Assembly (NCBI RefSeq): GCF_001635685.1 | Contig: NZ_LWFF01000024.1 | Location: forward strand, 1 to 47,010 | Reading direction: 5' to 3' | DNA: 47,010 nt | Source of the DNA: Erythrobacter sp. HI0063 | GTDB lineage: Bacteria; Pseudomonadota; Alphaproteobacteria; Sphingomonadales; Sphingomonadaceae | Part shown: positions 33,209-41,019 of the stretch, piece after piece | How positions within the stretch are numbered: position 1 is the first letter of the stretch | How the letters are laid out: every line of letters begins with the position of its first letter | The notes under the pieces: generated by a model | What the model saw: the letters and a program-made list of their open reading frames with translations, nothing else | Told to the model about the DNA's origin: nothing | Databases searched by the model: none | Program-made: the position numbers and the translations under genes

Positions 33209-33646
33209 ATGACGAAATATCTCCACACCATGATCCGGGTCAGCGATCCGGATGCGACCATTGCCTTTTTCGACCTAATCGGCGTGAAGGAAATGCGCCG
33301 GTTCGACAACGAACAGGGCCGTTTCACGCTGATCTTCCTCGCCGCCGAAGGGCAGGAGGGCGTGGCCGAGGTCGAACTGACATATAACTGGCCCGCCGAA
33401 GACGGCAGCGCGCCGGAAGACTACACCGGTGGCCGCAATTTCGGGCATCTCGCCTATCGCGTCGACGATATCTACGCGACCTGCCAGCGCCTGATGGATG
33501 CCGGGCACACGATCGCCCGTCCGCCGCGTGACGGCCATATGGCCTTCGTGCGCACGCCCGACGGGATCTCGGTGGAATTGTTGCAGGAAGGCCATCTACC
33601 GCCGCGGGAGCCCTGGGCGAGCATGGAAAACACCGGCACCTGGTAG
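33209..33646 (+). CDS. gloA: Lactoylglutathione lyase-like VOC protein (glyoxalase I)
   Basis: A 145-aa protein of the vicinal-oxygen-chelate superfamily, normal length for GloA. The four expected metal ligands are present: His in YLHTMIRV (about residue 6), Glu in VAEVELTYN (about 57), His in GHLAYRVDD (about 77) and Glu in GISVELLQEG (about 127). It would isomerise the hemithioacetal of methylglyoxal and glutathione to S-lactoylglutathione in the cytoplasm. ACGAAGGGACCGAGT precedes the ATG. No gloB gene is beside it. A hairpin at 33689-33721 follows. Confidence 0.88.
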   Translation: MTKYLHTMIRVSDPDATIAFFDLIGVKEMRRFDNEQGRFTLIFLAAEGQEGVAEVELTYNWPAEDGSAPEDYTGGRNFGHLAYRVDDIYATCQRLMDAGHTIARPPRDGHMAFVRTPDGISVELLQEGHLPPREPWASMENTGTW

Positions 33647-33688
33647 GGGCGTTCGTGCCATCGGGGGGGGGCGAGGCCCTGATTTAAT

Positions 33689-33721
33689 CGGCGGCAGATC
33701 GATCGATAGCGATCGCCGCCG
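33689..33721. repeat. Imperfect long hairpin downstream of the glyoxalase gene
   Basis: CGGCGGC, a bulged A, then GATCG (33689-33701) pair with CGATC and GCCGCCG (33710-33721), giving a 12-bp stem with one bulge and an 8-base loop. There is no T-run. It may protect the 3' end of the mRNA or terminate weakly. Confidence 0.5.
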
Positions 33722-33863
33722 ACAACCGCTCGCATTTTCCCCTGCGACTTTCTAGTATTGCCGCTACGCAGATTGCGTATTAGAATTGGGCGGCAAGAAC
33801 GGGGGGGCGTGTTGGGGGCATGCAATTACTTTGACAGACGCCTTTCAAGGCGGCGAATGGTTC

Positions 33864-35264
33864 ATGCTGCTCCAGCACGAGATGCTGCTGTTCGCCGGTA
33901 TCTTCTTTCTGATCGGAACGCTTGACGAATTTGCCGTCGATATTGCCTATCTGTGGCTGCGCATTACGCGCAGAATAGGTACCGGACGCATCGATGCGGC
34001 AGAGCTTTCCACCAATCCGCTCGGCGGGCGGGTGGCAGTCTTCATTCCCTGCTGGCAAGAATCGCGGGTTATCGGTGCCACCGTTGCCCATGCGCTCACG
34101 GTCTGGTCCGATCCCGAGCTTACGATCCATATCGGCTGTTACGTCAACGATGCCGAAACCCTGGCTGCCGCGCGCTCGCTCGCCGCGCAGGATTGCCGCG
34201 TGCGCGTTGTCGTCAATCCCGCGCCGGGGCCGACATCCAAGGCGGATTGTCTGAACTGTCTCTACAAAGCGCTTGAAGACGAGGAGACGGCTACGGGGCG
34301 AACGGTCCGCATGGTCGTACTCCACGATGCCGAGGATATGGTCGATCCCCTGGCGCTCAAGCTGTTCGACCTCGCGCTCGACCATGCGGCTTTCGTCCAA
34401 TTGCCGGTGCTGGCCTTGCCCAAGCCCGGATCGCCTTTCGTGGCCGGTCATTATGCGGATGAATTCTGCGAGGCCCATGGCAAGACCATGGCCGTGCGCG
34501 ATGGTCTTGGGGCGGGCGTACCGGGCGCAGGCGTCGGATGCGCCGTGCGACGCGACGCAATTCGTGCGGTCGCGCGAATGCGGGGGGAAACGGGGCCTTT
34601 CGCGGCCGATTCGCTGACCGAGGATTACGAATTCGGGCTCGATATCGCGGCGATGGGCCTGCGGACGCGATTTCTGCGCATGCGGACTATAGAAGGGCGC
34701 CTGATCGCAACGCGAGCCTATTTTCCCGGGAGGATCGGAGAATCGGTGCGGCAGAAGACGCGGTGGATAAACGGGATCGCCTTGCTGGGCTGGGACCGGA
34801 TGGGTTGGGGCAGAGGTTTCGCCCGGCGCTGGTTCGATCTTCGCGACCGGCGCGGGCCCCTGGCCGCCCTGCTCCTGTTCCTGGCATATGCCCTGCTCTT
34901 GTCGATCGCGGTAAGCTGGGCAGTGCGGTCGCTGGGCAGGATCGGACCGGTCGCGCCCGGTCCGGTGCTCCGAATGCTTCTGATCGCGAACTTCGCCGCT
35001 CTTGTCTGGCGAGCCGTTGTCCGCGCCGCTTTCACGGGGCGGGAATTCGGCTGGCGCGAGGCCATGCTGGCCGTCATCCGCATTCCGGTCTCGAACTTCA
35101 TTGCCATTCTTGCCGGGCGGCGGGCCCTCTTCGCCTATCTCCGCACTCTGCGCGGGGCTCCCGTGGTGTGGGAAAAGACCGAGCATCGCGATCATCCTGC
35201 CTTCCATGAACCCGCGTTTGATGTTTCCGCAGGGCCTGGTCCCGACAGGCGCGAAGGCAGCTGA
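33864..35264 (+). CDS. NfrB-like processive family-2 glycosyltransferase (membrane)
   Basis: A 466-aa protein with one N-terminal helix (LLFAGIFFLIGTLDEFAVDIAYLWL), a cytoplasmic GT-A domain and at least two C-terminal transmembrane segments (LAALLLFLAYALLLSIAVSW and MLLIANFAALVWRA). The catalytic series is complete: a DxD-like DAED (155-158), SLTED (250-254) and QKTRW (297-301), the Q-x-x-R-W motif of processive beta-glycosyltransferases such as cellulose and N4-glycan synthases. E. coli NfrB is longer (about 745 aa) with a C-terminal c-di-GMP-binding MshEN domain, absent here. The next gene encodes a predicted outer-membrane barrel, which fits synthesis plus export of a surface glycan. Start: ATG at 33864; an upstream in-frame TTG at 33831 is possible. 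Glycan identity is unknown. Confidence 0.72.
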   Translation: MLLQHEMLLFAGIFFLIGTLDEFAVDIAYLWLRITRRIGTGRIDAAELSTNPLGGRVAVFIPCWQESRVIGATVAHALTVWSDPELTIHIGCYVNDAETLAAARSLAAQDCRVRVVVNPAPGPTSKADCLNCLYKALEDEETATGRTVRMVVLHDAEDMVDPLALKLFDLALDHAAFVQLPVLALPKPGSPFVAGHYADEFCEAHGKTMAVRDGLGAGVPGAGVGCAVRRDAIRAVARMRGETGPFAADSLTEDYEFGLDIAAMGLRTRFLRMRTIEGRLIATRAYFPGRIGESVRQKTRWINGIALLGWDRMGWGRGFARRWFDLRDRRGPLAALLLFLAYALLLSIAVSWAVRSLGRIGPVAPGPVLRMLLIANFAALVWRAVVRAAFTGREFGWREAMLAVIRIPVSNFIAILAGRRALFAYLRTLRGAPVVWEKTEHRDHPAFHEPAFDVSAGPGPDRREGS

Positions 35265-35265
35265 T

Positions 35266-36384
35266 ATGACGACGGCGAAGCAGCGGGGCCAACCGCTGGT
35301 GGCGATCGTCTCGCTGCTCGCGGGTTATACCGTCCTACGCACGGCGTTCTGGACACCGCTGTTCGAAGCCGTTCCGCCACTCCCTAGCCCATCGGTCGAG
35401 CCTCTCGCCGGACCGATTACCCCGCTTCAGGTCTTCGCGCACGGCAGCGAGGCGCCCGAAATCGCGATACCAGCCAGACCTTCGCGTGCGCGGTTCATAC
35501 GAGCCGAGCGCATCGAGCCATCCTTCACTTTCGGCGAAATTGCCCGCACCAGGTTGGTGGACCAAGCCCCGTCCGGTGATCCTGGACCGCGAGGTTTCTG
35601 GCCGATCCCGATCGCCGAACCATCGCGGGCGATGCGAGAGTCGCTTCTCGTCGCGGGAACGGATTTCCGAACTCTTCCCATCTTTTACGATGAAGCGGCC
35701 TATCGTCCGGCCTCTCGGAATAGAATTAGCGGTGATGTATGGATCTTCAACCGAGCGGGCAATTCCCCCTCTGCGCTAGTCGCTCCCGCGCTTGCGACTT
35801 ACGGAGCCAGCCAGGCAGGAGCTGTGCTGCGTTACGCGCTCGCGCCTGAAGAGGCGGCCCGGCCCGAACTGTACGGGCGGCTCGTCGCCGCTCTTCAGGT
35901 GCCCACGCAACAGGATGTCGCGCTCGGCGTCAGCGCGCAGCCTGTGGCGAGTCTGCCTCTGCGTTTCCACGCCGAAGCGCGCGTGACCCGTCAGGGCGAG
36001 GCCTCGCAGCGAGAGACGCTGGTGCGCCCCGCCGTCTTCGCGACCACCGGATTTTACAGCGACGACCGCGAAACCGGGCTGACGGCGCGCGGCTATGCGC
36101 AGGCGGGATATGTCGGCGGGCAATCGGCCACGGCCTTCGCCGATGCCCAGATCGTCGGCGAACGCGCGGTCGCGCGGTTCGATCTGGGAGAGATCTCCAT
36201 CGGGGCGGGGGCCTGGGGCGGCGTCCAGCGCGGCGCGGGGCGGCTCGATATCGGCCCGAGCGCCAGCGTAGCGTTACGCCTTGGCCGATCGCCTGTCTGG
36301 CTGTCCGCAGACTACCGGTTTCGGATCGCGGGCGATGCGCAGCCGGGATCGGGCGCGGCGGTGACGCTTTCGACCGGATTTTGA
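35266..36384 (+). CDS. Predicted outer-membrane beta-barrel, NfrA C-terminal-like
   Basis: The ATG at 35266 follows the glycosyltransferase stop by one base and has AAGGC upstream; the protein is 372 aa. It starts with a hydrophobic segment (LVAIVSLLAGYTVL), then a proline-rich stretch (about residues 35-150). From about residue 170 it has beta-rich sequence (GDVWIFNRAGNSPS, then ATYGASQAGAVLRYAL, ADAQIVGERAVARFDLGEISIGAGAWGG, SADYRFRIAG) ending in LSTGF, which fits an outer-membrane barrel. The YGASQAGAVLRY block resembles the C-terminal domain of the phage N4 receptor NfrA. The large TPR part of E. coli NfrA (about 990 aa) is missing. It probably secretes or anchors the glycan made by its neighbour; this is inferred from pairing and layout. 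Confidence 0.6.
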   Translation: MTTAKQRGQPLVAIVSLLAGYTVLRTAFWTPLFEAVPPLPSPSVEPLAGPITPLQVFAHGSEAPEIAIPARPSRARFIRAERIEPSFTFGEIARTRLVDQAPSGDPGPRGFWPIPIAEPSRAMRESLLVAGTDFRTLPIFYDEAAYRPASRNRISGDVWIFNRAGNSPSALVAPALATYGASQAGAVLRYALAPEEAARPELYGRLVAALQVPTQQDVALGVSAQPVASLPLRFHAEARVTRQGEASQRETLVRPAVFATTGFYSDDRETGLTARGYAQAGYVGGQSATAFADAQIVGERAVARFDLGEISIGAGAWGGVQRGAGRLDIGPSASVALRLGRSPVWLSADYRFRIAGDAQPGSGAAVTLSTGF

Positions 36385-36429
36385 AACGGCGTACTTCAAA
36401 GCCCGCCTCCCCTGCGATAGAGCCGGAGG

Positions 36430-37338
36430 ATGGACGTCTACCTCCCCATCGCGAACCTGTCCGTCAACGGGCTCTGGATCGTGCTGCTGGGCGGGATCAC
36501 GGGCATACTTTCGGGCCTGTTCGGCGTGGGCGGCGGGTTTCTGACGACACCGCTGCTGATATTCTACGGGGTGCCGCCCACCGTGGCAGCCGCGTCCGCT
36601 TCGACTCAGGTCACCGGGGCCAGCGTGTCGGGCGTGCTGGCGCATTCCAAGCGCAACGGCGTCGATTACCGCATGGGCGCGGTCATGGTCGCAGGCGGAG
36701 GGATTGGGGCGGGGATCGGATCGCTCCTGTTCCGTTTCTTCCGTTCGATCGGTCAGATCGACGTGGTCATCAACGCGCTCTACGTCGTTCTATTAGGTTC
36801 AATCGGGACGCTGATGGCGCGCGAGGCGTGGCAGGCGTTGCGCGGCGATCCGAATGCCGCCGCACCGCGCCGTCGCCGCCACCATCCGCTGGTCGCCTCG
36901 CTGCCCGGACGCTGGCGCTTCTATCGCTCGGGCCTCTACATCTCGCCGCTCGCCCCGCTTTTGCTGGGCGTTATTGTCGGCACGCTGACCATGCTGATGG
37001 GCGTGGGCGGCGGCTTCATCCTGGTCCCGGCGATGCTCTACATCCTGGGAATGAGCGCCAATGTCGTGGTCGGCACCAGCCTCTACAACATCCTGTTCGT
37101 GACCGTGGTGACGACGATGATGCATTCGCTGACGACCAAGGCGGTCGATATCGTGCTGGTCGGCCTGCTTCTGATCGGATCGGTGACGGGCGCGCAGATG
37201 GGCACGCAGGTGGCGGCGCGCTTTGCGCCTGAAAAACTGCGCATCGTGCTGGCGGTGATCGTGCTCGTGATCGCCGTGCGGATGTTCTTCGGCCTGTTCG
37301 TCCAGCCGGACGAAATCTACACGGTCGACAGCCTGTGA
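36430..37338 (+). CDS. TauE/SafE-family (DUF81) anion exporter
   Basis: A 302-aa protein with about eight transmembrane segments. The first repeat contains GGITGILSGLFGVGGGFLTTPLLIFYGVPPTVAAASAS and the second LLGVIVGTLTMLMGVGGGFILVPAMLY, the twin GxGGG blocks of this family. TauE/SafE proteins export sulfite, sulfoacetate or related anions. The ATG directly follows CGGAGG, with unusually short spacing, but the sequence from the first Met is protein-like. The TIGR02186 gene starts inside its stop codon, so the two form a unit. Substrate unknown. Confidence 0.88.
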   Translation: MDVYLPIANLSVNGLWIVLLGGITGILSGLFGVGGGFLTTPLLIFYGVPPTVAAASASTQVTGASVSGVLAHSKRNGVDYRMGAVMVAGGGIGAGIGSLLFRFFRSIGQIDVVINALYVVLLGSIGTLMAREAWQALRGDPNAAAPRRRRHHPLVASLPGRWRFYRSGLYISPLAPLLLGVIVGTLTMLMGVGGGFILVPAMLYILGMSANVVVGTSLYNILFVTVVTTMMHSLTTKAVDIVLVGLLLIGSVTGAQMGTQVAARFAPEKLRIVLAVIVLVIAVRMFFGLFVQPDEIYTVDSL

Positions 37339-38087
37339 GAGCCTGGCTGCTCCTGTTTTTCGCGGTCCTGACGATGGGCCAGCGCGATCCGGTACTCGTG
37401 CCGGAAGTGTCGCAGCACGAGGTGCAGGTTCGCCAGGGCTTTACCGGCACCGAATTGCTTCTTTTCGGCGCGATCATCGATCCGATCGCCCAGCGCACCG
37501 GCGGGCTGTACGATATCGTCGTGGTCCTGAAGGGCCCGTCCGAGCCTATCCGGGTCCGCGAGAAGGAGCGGATTGCCGGTGTCTGGCTGAATGCCGAAGA
37601 CACCGATTTCCGTTCCGCCCCCAGCTTCTTCGCCGTCGCGTCCTCGCGCCCGATCGAGCAGATCGTGGACGAGAAGACCGCCGCGATCTACGAATTCGGG
37701 ACGTCCTATATCCAGCTTTCGCCCAGCGGGGTCATCGACACCGAGGAACAGGCGCGCTTCGCCGCCGGGCTGGTCGATCTCAAAACGCGACAGGGCCTTT
37801 ACAAGGAACAGGTCGGCGGCGTTACGATCAGCGAGGAGGTGCTGTATCAGGCGCGGATCGAGCTGCCGTCCAATGTGACTACCGGCATCTACACGGCGGA
37901 AACCTTCGCGATTTCGCGCGGGCGCGTGCTCGCTTCGGCGACGGCGGAGGTCGCCGTACGCAAGGTCGGTTTCGAACGCTTCGTCGAAAACTCGGCCAAT
38001 CGCCACGGCCTCGTATATGGGCTCGTCGCGGTTATCCTGTCGATCGGGATGGGCTGGGCAGCGGGGCGTTTTTTCGCGCTTATCTGA
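37335..38087 (+). CDS. TIGR02186-family membrane protein
   Basis: A 250-aa protein starting at a GTG that overlaps the TauE stop (GTGA). An N-terminal signal-like helix (AWLLLFFAVLTMG) leads to a periplasmic beta-rich domain (VSQHEVQVRQGFTGTELLLFGAI, then GVWLNAEDTDFRSAPSFFAVASSRPI), and a C-terminal helix anchors it (GLVYGLVAVILSIGMGWAAGRFFALI). This matches the conserved alphaproteobacterial family TIGR02186 of unknown function, commonly found next to a TauE/SafE exporter. By pairing it is likely an accessory subunit of that exporter. Confidence 0.85.
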   Translation: MRAWLLLFFAVLTMGQRDPVLVPEVSQHEVQVRQGFTGTELLLFGAIIDPIAQRTGGLYDIVVVLKGPSEPIRVREKERIAGVWLNAEDTDFRSAPSFFAVASSRPIEQIVDEKTAAIYEFGTSYIQLSPSGVIDTEEQARFAAGLVDLKTRQGLYKEQVGGVTISEEVLYQARIELPSNVTTGIYTAETFAISRGRVLASATAEVAVRKVGFERFVENSANRHGLVYGLVAVILSIGMGWAAGRFFALI

Positions 38088-38183
38088 CGCTTGACACAGC
38101 GCGGTTGTGGATATTGACCCGTTCTTAACCGCTCCCGATCCATAGCGGACCCTAGACCAAGAGGGCGCGCAAAGGGTTTTCGT

Positions 38184-40004
38184 ATGACGGATGTGGGAGG
38201 CGGGAATTTTCGGGTGTTCGACCCGGCCACGGAGCGCGATTTCGAAGACCAGGCCCAGCCCGCCCGTCCAGCGGCCCTGCGCGACCGACTGCGCCAAATC
38301 GATGCGGAAAAGCAGCCGCCGCGCCCGAAGGTGGAAACGCCGCATTCAAAGCCCGAACCTCCCTCGGAAACGTCCGAAAAGCCGGATACGCCCGCTCCCG
38401 GCGAAAACGCCGCGCTTCCCATCGGCGTGGTGCTCGAAGTAGCTGGCGCCGGATCGCAGATCGCGATCGATATTCAGCGGCTCACCGATTGCGCGGACGA
38501 TCCCGACCCCTCCATCGCTATGACCGGACAGGTCGGTAGCCAGATCAAGATCCGCGTCGGCGATAGCTGGCTTTTGGCAAGCGTGCGCGATCAGCGCCAG
38601 GATCGGCGTGCCGAAGGTTCCATCGTTGCCAACATCGACTTCCTTGGCGAAGGCAAGGAGGAGAAGCTCACGGGCAAGCTTCACGGGTTCCGGCGGGGCG
38701 TCACGCGCTATCCGGTTCCCGGTGCCATGATCTATCCTGCCACGACGCAGGATCTAAGGCAGGTCTATGCCAGCGACGGGCGCAGTTCGGTCCAGATCGG
38801 CACAGTCTATCCCACGAAGGATATCCGCGCGGGCCTCTATATCGATGCCCTGCTGGGCAAGCATTTCGCGCTTCTCGGCTCCACGGGGACGGGCAAATCG
38901 ACCAGTGCCGCGCTGATCCTCCATCGCATCTGCCAGGCCGCGCCCGACGGCCATATCGTGATGATCGACCCGCACGGCGAATATTCTGCGGCGTTTCGCG
39001 AGGCGGGCAATATCTTCGACGTCTCCAATCTCCAGATGCCGTACTGGATCATGAACTTCGAGGAACATTGCGAAGTGTTCCTCAACAGCGAGGGTCACGA
39101 GCGGCAGATCGATGCCGACATCCTGGCCAAATGCCTTCTGGCCGCCCGACAGAAAAGCCGCCTTGCAAGCCAGCTGAGCAAGATCACGGTCGATTCGCCG
39201 ATCCCCTATCTGCTCTCAGATCTGGGCGCCGCGTTGCAGGACGCGATGGGCAAGCTCGACAAGGCGACCAATTCGGCACCCTATATGCGGATCAGGAACA
39301 AGCTGGACGAGATCAAGAACGATCCACGCTACCAGTTCATGTTCTCCGGCATGCTGGTGGCGGATACGATGAAGGACTTCATCTGCAAGCTCTTCCGCAT
39401 GCCCGGCGGCGGCAAGCCGATCTCGATCATCGACGTTTCGAGCGTTCCGTCCGACGTGACCGCCACGGTCGTCGCGGTCCTGAGCCGCCTGGTGTTCGAT
39501 TTCGCGATCTGGGGGCGCGAAGAGAAGACTCGCCCCATCCTGCTCGTATGCGAAGAAGCGCACCGTTACGTGCCGAACGAAAAGAACGCGGATGGTTCGT
39601 CGGTCGGCAAGATCCTGAGCCGCATCGCCAAGGAAGGGCGCAAATACGGAATTTCGCTGGGCCTCGTCACCCAGCGGCCGAGCGATCTGGCCGAAGGCGT
39701 GCTGTCGCAGTGCGGCACGATCATTTCGATGCGCCTCAACAACGAACGCGATCAGGCTTTCGTCAAGGCTGCCATGCCCGAAGGCGCGCGCGGATTCCTC
39801 GATTCGATACCGGCGCTGCGCAATCGCGAATGCATCGTCTGCGGCGAGGGTGTGGCGATTCCGATCAGGGTCAGCTTCGACACACTGGAAGAATCGAAGC
39901 GTCCTGCCTCTGACGATCCCAGTTTCGTCGAGCTATGGAATCAGGCAGGCGGGGAAGAAGACCAGGTGGAACGGATCGTGGCGCGCTGGCGGGCGAGTAG
40001 TTAA
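38184..40004 (+). CDS. HerA-like ATP-binding protein (DUF87 family)
   Basis: A 606-aa protein. Residues about 20-75 are polar and Pro/Glu-rich, probably disordered. A small beta domain follows (about 78-180, resembling the HAS-barrel), then a FtsK/HerA-type ATPase: Walker A GSTGTGKS (232-239), Walker B-like VMIDPHGEYS (259-268), and further conserved blocks PILLVCEEAHRYVP, RIAKEGRKYGISLGLVTQRPSDL and CGTIISMRLNN. HerA ATPases pump DNA as hexamers and usually pair with the nuclease NurA; no NurA gene or obvious defence effector is adjacent, so it is probably a stand-alone housekeeping member. AAAGGG lies eight bases before the ATG. Paired hairpin repeats follow the stop. Confidence 0.82.
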   Translation: MTDVGGGNFRVFDPATERDFEDQAQPARPAALRDRLRQIDAEKQPPRPKVETPHSKPEPPSETSEKPDTPAPGENAALPIGVVLEVAGAGSQIAIDIQRLTDCADDPDPSIAMTGQVGSQIKIRVGDSWLLASVRDQRQDRRAEGSIVANIDFLGEGKEEKLTGKLHGFRRGVTRYPVPGAMIYPATTQDLRQVYASDGRSSVQIGTVYPTKDIRAGLYIDALLGKHFALLGSTGTGKSTSAALILHRICQAAPDGHIVMIDPHGEYSAAFREAGNIFDVSNLQMPYWIMNFEEHCEVFLNSEGHERQIDADILAKCLLAARQKSRLASQLSKITVDSPIPYLLSDLGAALQDAMGKLDKATNSAPYMRIRNKLDEIKNDPRYQFMFSGMLVADTMKDFICKLFRMPGGGKPISIIDVSSVPSDVTATVVAVLSRLVFDFAIWGREEKTRPILLVCEEAHRYVPNEKNADGSSVGKILSRIAKEGRKYGISLGLVTQRPSDLAEGVLSQCGTIISMRLNNERDQAFVKAAMPEGARGFLDSIPALRNRECIVCGEGVAIPIRVSFDTLEESKRPASDDPSFVELWNQAGGEEDQVERIVARWRASS

Positions 40005-40011
40005 GTGCCGA

Positions 40012-40027
40012 ACCCGCCTCCGCGGGT
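40012..40027. repeat. Short hairpin after the HerA-like gene
   Basis: ACCCGC (40012-40017), loop CTCC, GCGGGT (40022-40027). It begins seven bases after the stop codon, has no T-run, and could still act as a weak terminator or mRNA 3'-end stabiliser. Confidence 0.5.
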
Positions 40028-40064
40028 CCATCCTCGGTGCTAGTCCTCCCTTCGGTCGGGCACC

Positions 40065-40112
40065 TGCGGGGCGCGCAGTCGCGCTTGCGGTCCGCTGGTC
40101 GCGGACCGGGCT
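40065..40112 (+). repeat. REP-like hairpin unit A (inverted partner of unit B)
   Basis: A 48-base unit with a perfect 8-bp hairpin: CGGTCCGC (40088-40095), loop TGGTC, GCGGACCG (40101-40108). The reverse complement of unit B aligns along its full length with one gap. The stems differ by a compensated C-G to G-C swap. Confidence 0.7.
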
Positions 40113-40139
40113 ATTCCCGGTCTGAGGGCTTGGTGGCGG

Positions 40140-40186
40140 AGCTCGGTCGGCGACCAGCCGACCGCAAGGGCGACCGCCCGCCCGCA
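40140..40186 (-). repeat. REP-like hairpin unit B (inverted partner of unit A)
   Basis: A 47-base unit inverted relative to unit A, with a perfect hairpin CGGTCGGC (40144-40151), loop GACCA, GCCGACCG (40157-40164). Its loop is the exact complement of unit A's loop. Both lie between the convergent HerA-like and queE genes. Confidence 0.7.
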
Positions 40187-40236
40187 GCGCCGTCAGGCGC
40201 GAGGATATCGCGCGCCGGAGGCGTGCGGAAAACAAG

Positions 40237-40971
40237 CTACGTCCCCCTGGTATCTCCGAAGAGGTGGATATGAAGCCGGTCGCTGAGGCGGAAGCCGTGG
40301 TCGAGGCATAGCGGCACCAGCCATTCCTCGCGCGCCCGCAGGGTGGCGCTGTCGGTGCCTTCGGGCATCAGGAATACGCGCCCGGGCGGAATCGCGTGGC
40401 GGCGTACGAGCGCGGCGGCTTCGCTCACGTCGTCTTCGCTCGCGACCACGAATTTGAAGAAAGCGCGCGGATCGGTGGCATATGCGTCGAGCCGTTCCTG
40501 AATCAGCGCCAGCTCCGCAGGATTGCCGCTATGCGACAGTTTGGGGCTGACGTTGAACTGGTCGATACGGACATCGAGGCGGGGCGGGGCTTTGGTCGTG
40601 CCGTTGGTTTCGATCTCCACGCCGATATCGGGGAGCAGATCGAGCAGCTTGGCGAGCGCCGGAGCCTGCAGCAGCGGTTCGCCCCCGGTGATCACGAGCC
40701 GTTTCTGGCCCAAAGCGGCGATCCGCTCCGCAACGTCCCGTTCGTCCAGCGTCACCTGATTGGCCTTGCGATCGAATGTCCGGCTATTGCGATGCGGGCG
40801 ATCGTCCCCGTCGAAATGCCAGGTATAGGCAGTGTCGCACCATACGCAGGCGAGGTTGCAGCGCGACAGGCGCAGGAACACCACCGGCATGCCCGCGCTC
40901 GGCCCTTCGCCCTGGACCGAGGCGAAAATTTCCGGCCCGCCGGTATCGTCGGTGGCGAGCGTCAGCGTCAT
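40237..40971 (-). CDS. queE: 7-carboxy-7-deazaguanine synthase (radical SAM)
   Basis: A 244-aa radical SAM protein. The N-terminus reads EIFASVQGEGPSAGMPVVFLRLSRCNLACVWCDTAYTW, where CxxxCxxC (in CNLACVWC) binds the [4Fe-4S] cluster and FASVQGEG...G is the QueE signature. Later blocks include ITGGEPLLQ and VEIETNGT. It converts 6-carboxytetrahydropterin to 7-carboxy-7-deazaguanine in preQ0/queuosine synthesis. It is downstream of valS on the same strand, separated by 48 bases; no queC or queD gene is in view. Confidence 0.93.
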   Translation of the reverse strand: MTLTLATDDTGGPEIFASVQGEGPSAGMPVVFLRLSRCNLACVWCDTAYTWHFDGDDRPHRNSRTFDRKANQVTLDERDVAERIAALGQKRLVITGGEPLLQAPALAKLLDLLPDIGVEIETNGTTKAPPRLDVRIDQFNVSPKLSHSGNPAELALIQERLDAYATDPRAFFKFVVASEDDVSEAAALVRRHAIPPGRVFLMPEGTDSATLRAREEWLVPLCLDHGFRLSDRLHIHLFGDTRGT

Positions 40972-41019
40972 GGCGCGGCTCTGTGGCAGAAGGGGAGGGC
41001 GGGCATCGGCAAGGGCTGT

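Noticed and set aside
33663..33671. Run of nine G residues after the glyoxalase gene as a phase-variable switch
   Set aside because: It lies downstream of a stop and about 160-200 bases from the next start, outside any frame or promoter spacing I can see. It may only be a sequencing-prone homopolymer.
38088..38183. Promoter at TTGACA (38091-38096) ahead of the HerA-like gene
   Set aside because: The -35 box is perfect, but no acceptable -10 box occurs at 16-18 bases, so I do not call it.
38184..40004. HerA-based anti-phage defence system
   Set aside because: No NurA, SIR2, DUF4297 or other effector gene is adjacent; the neighbours are an exporter pair and queE/valS.
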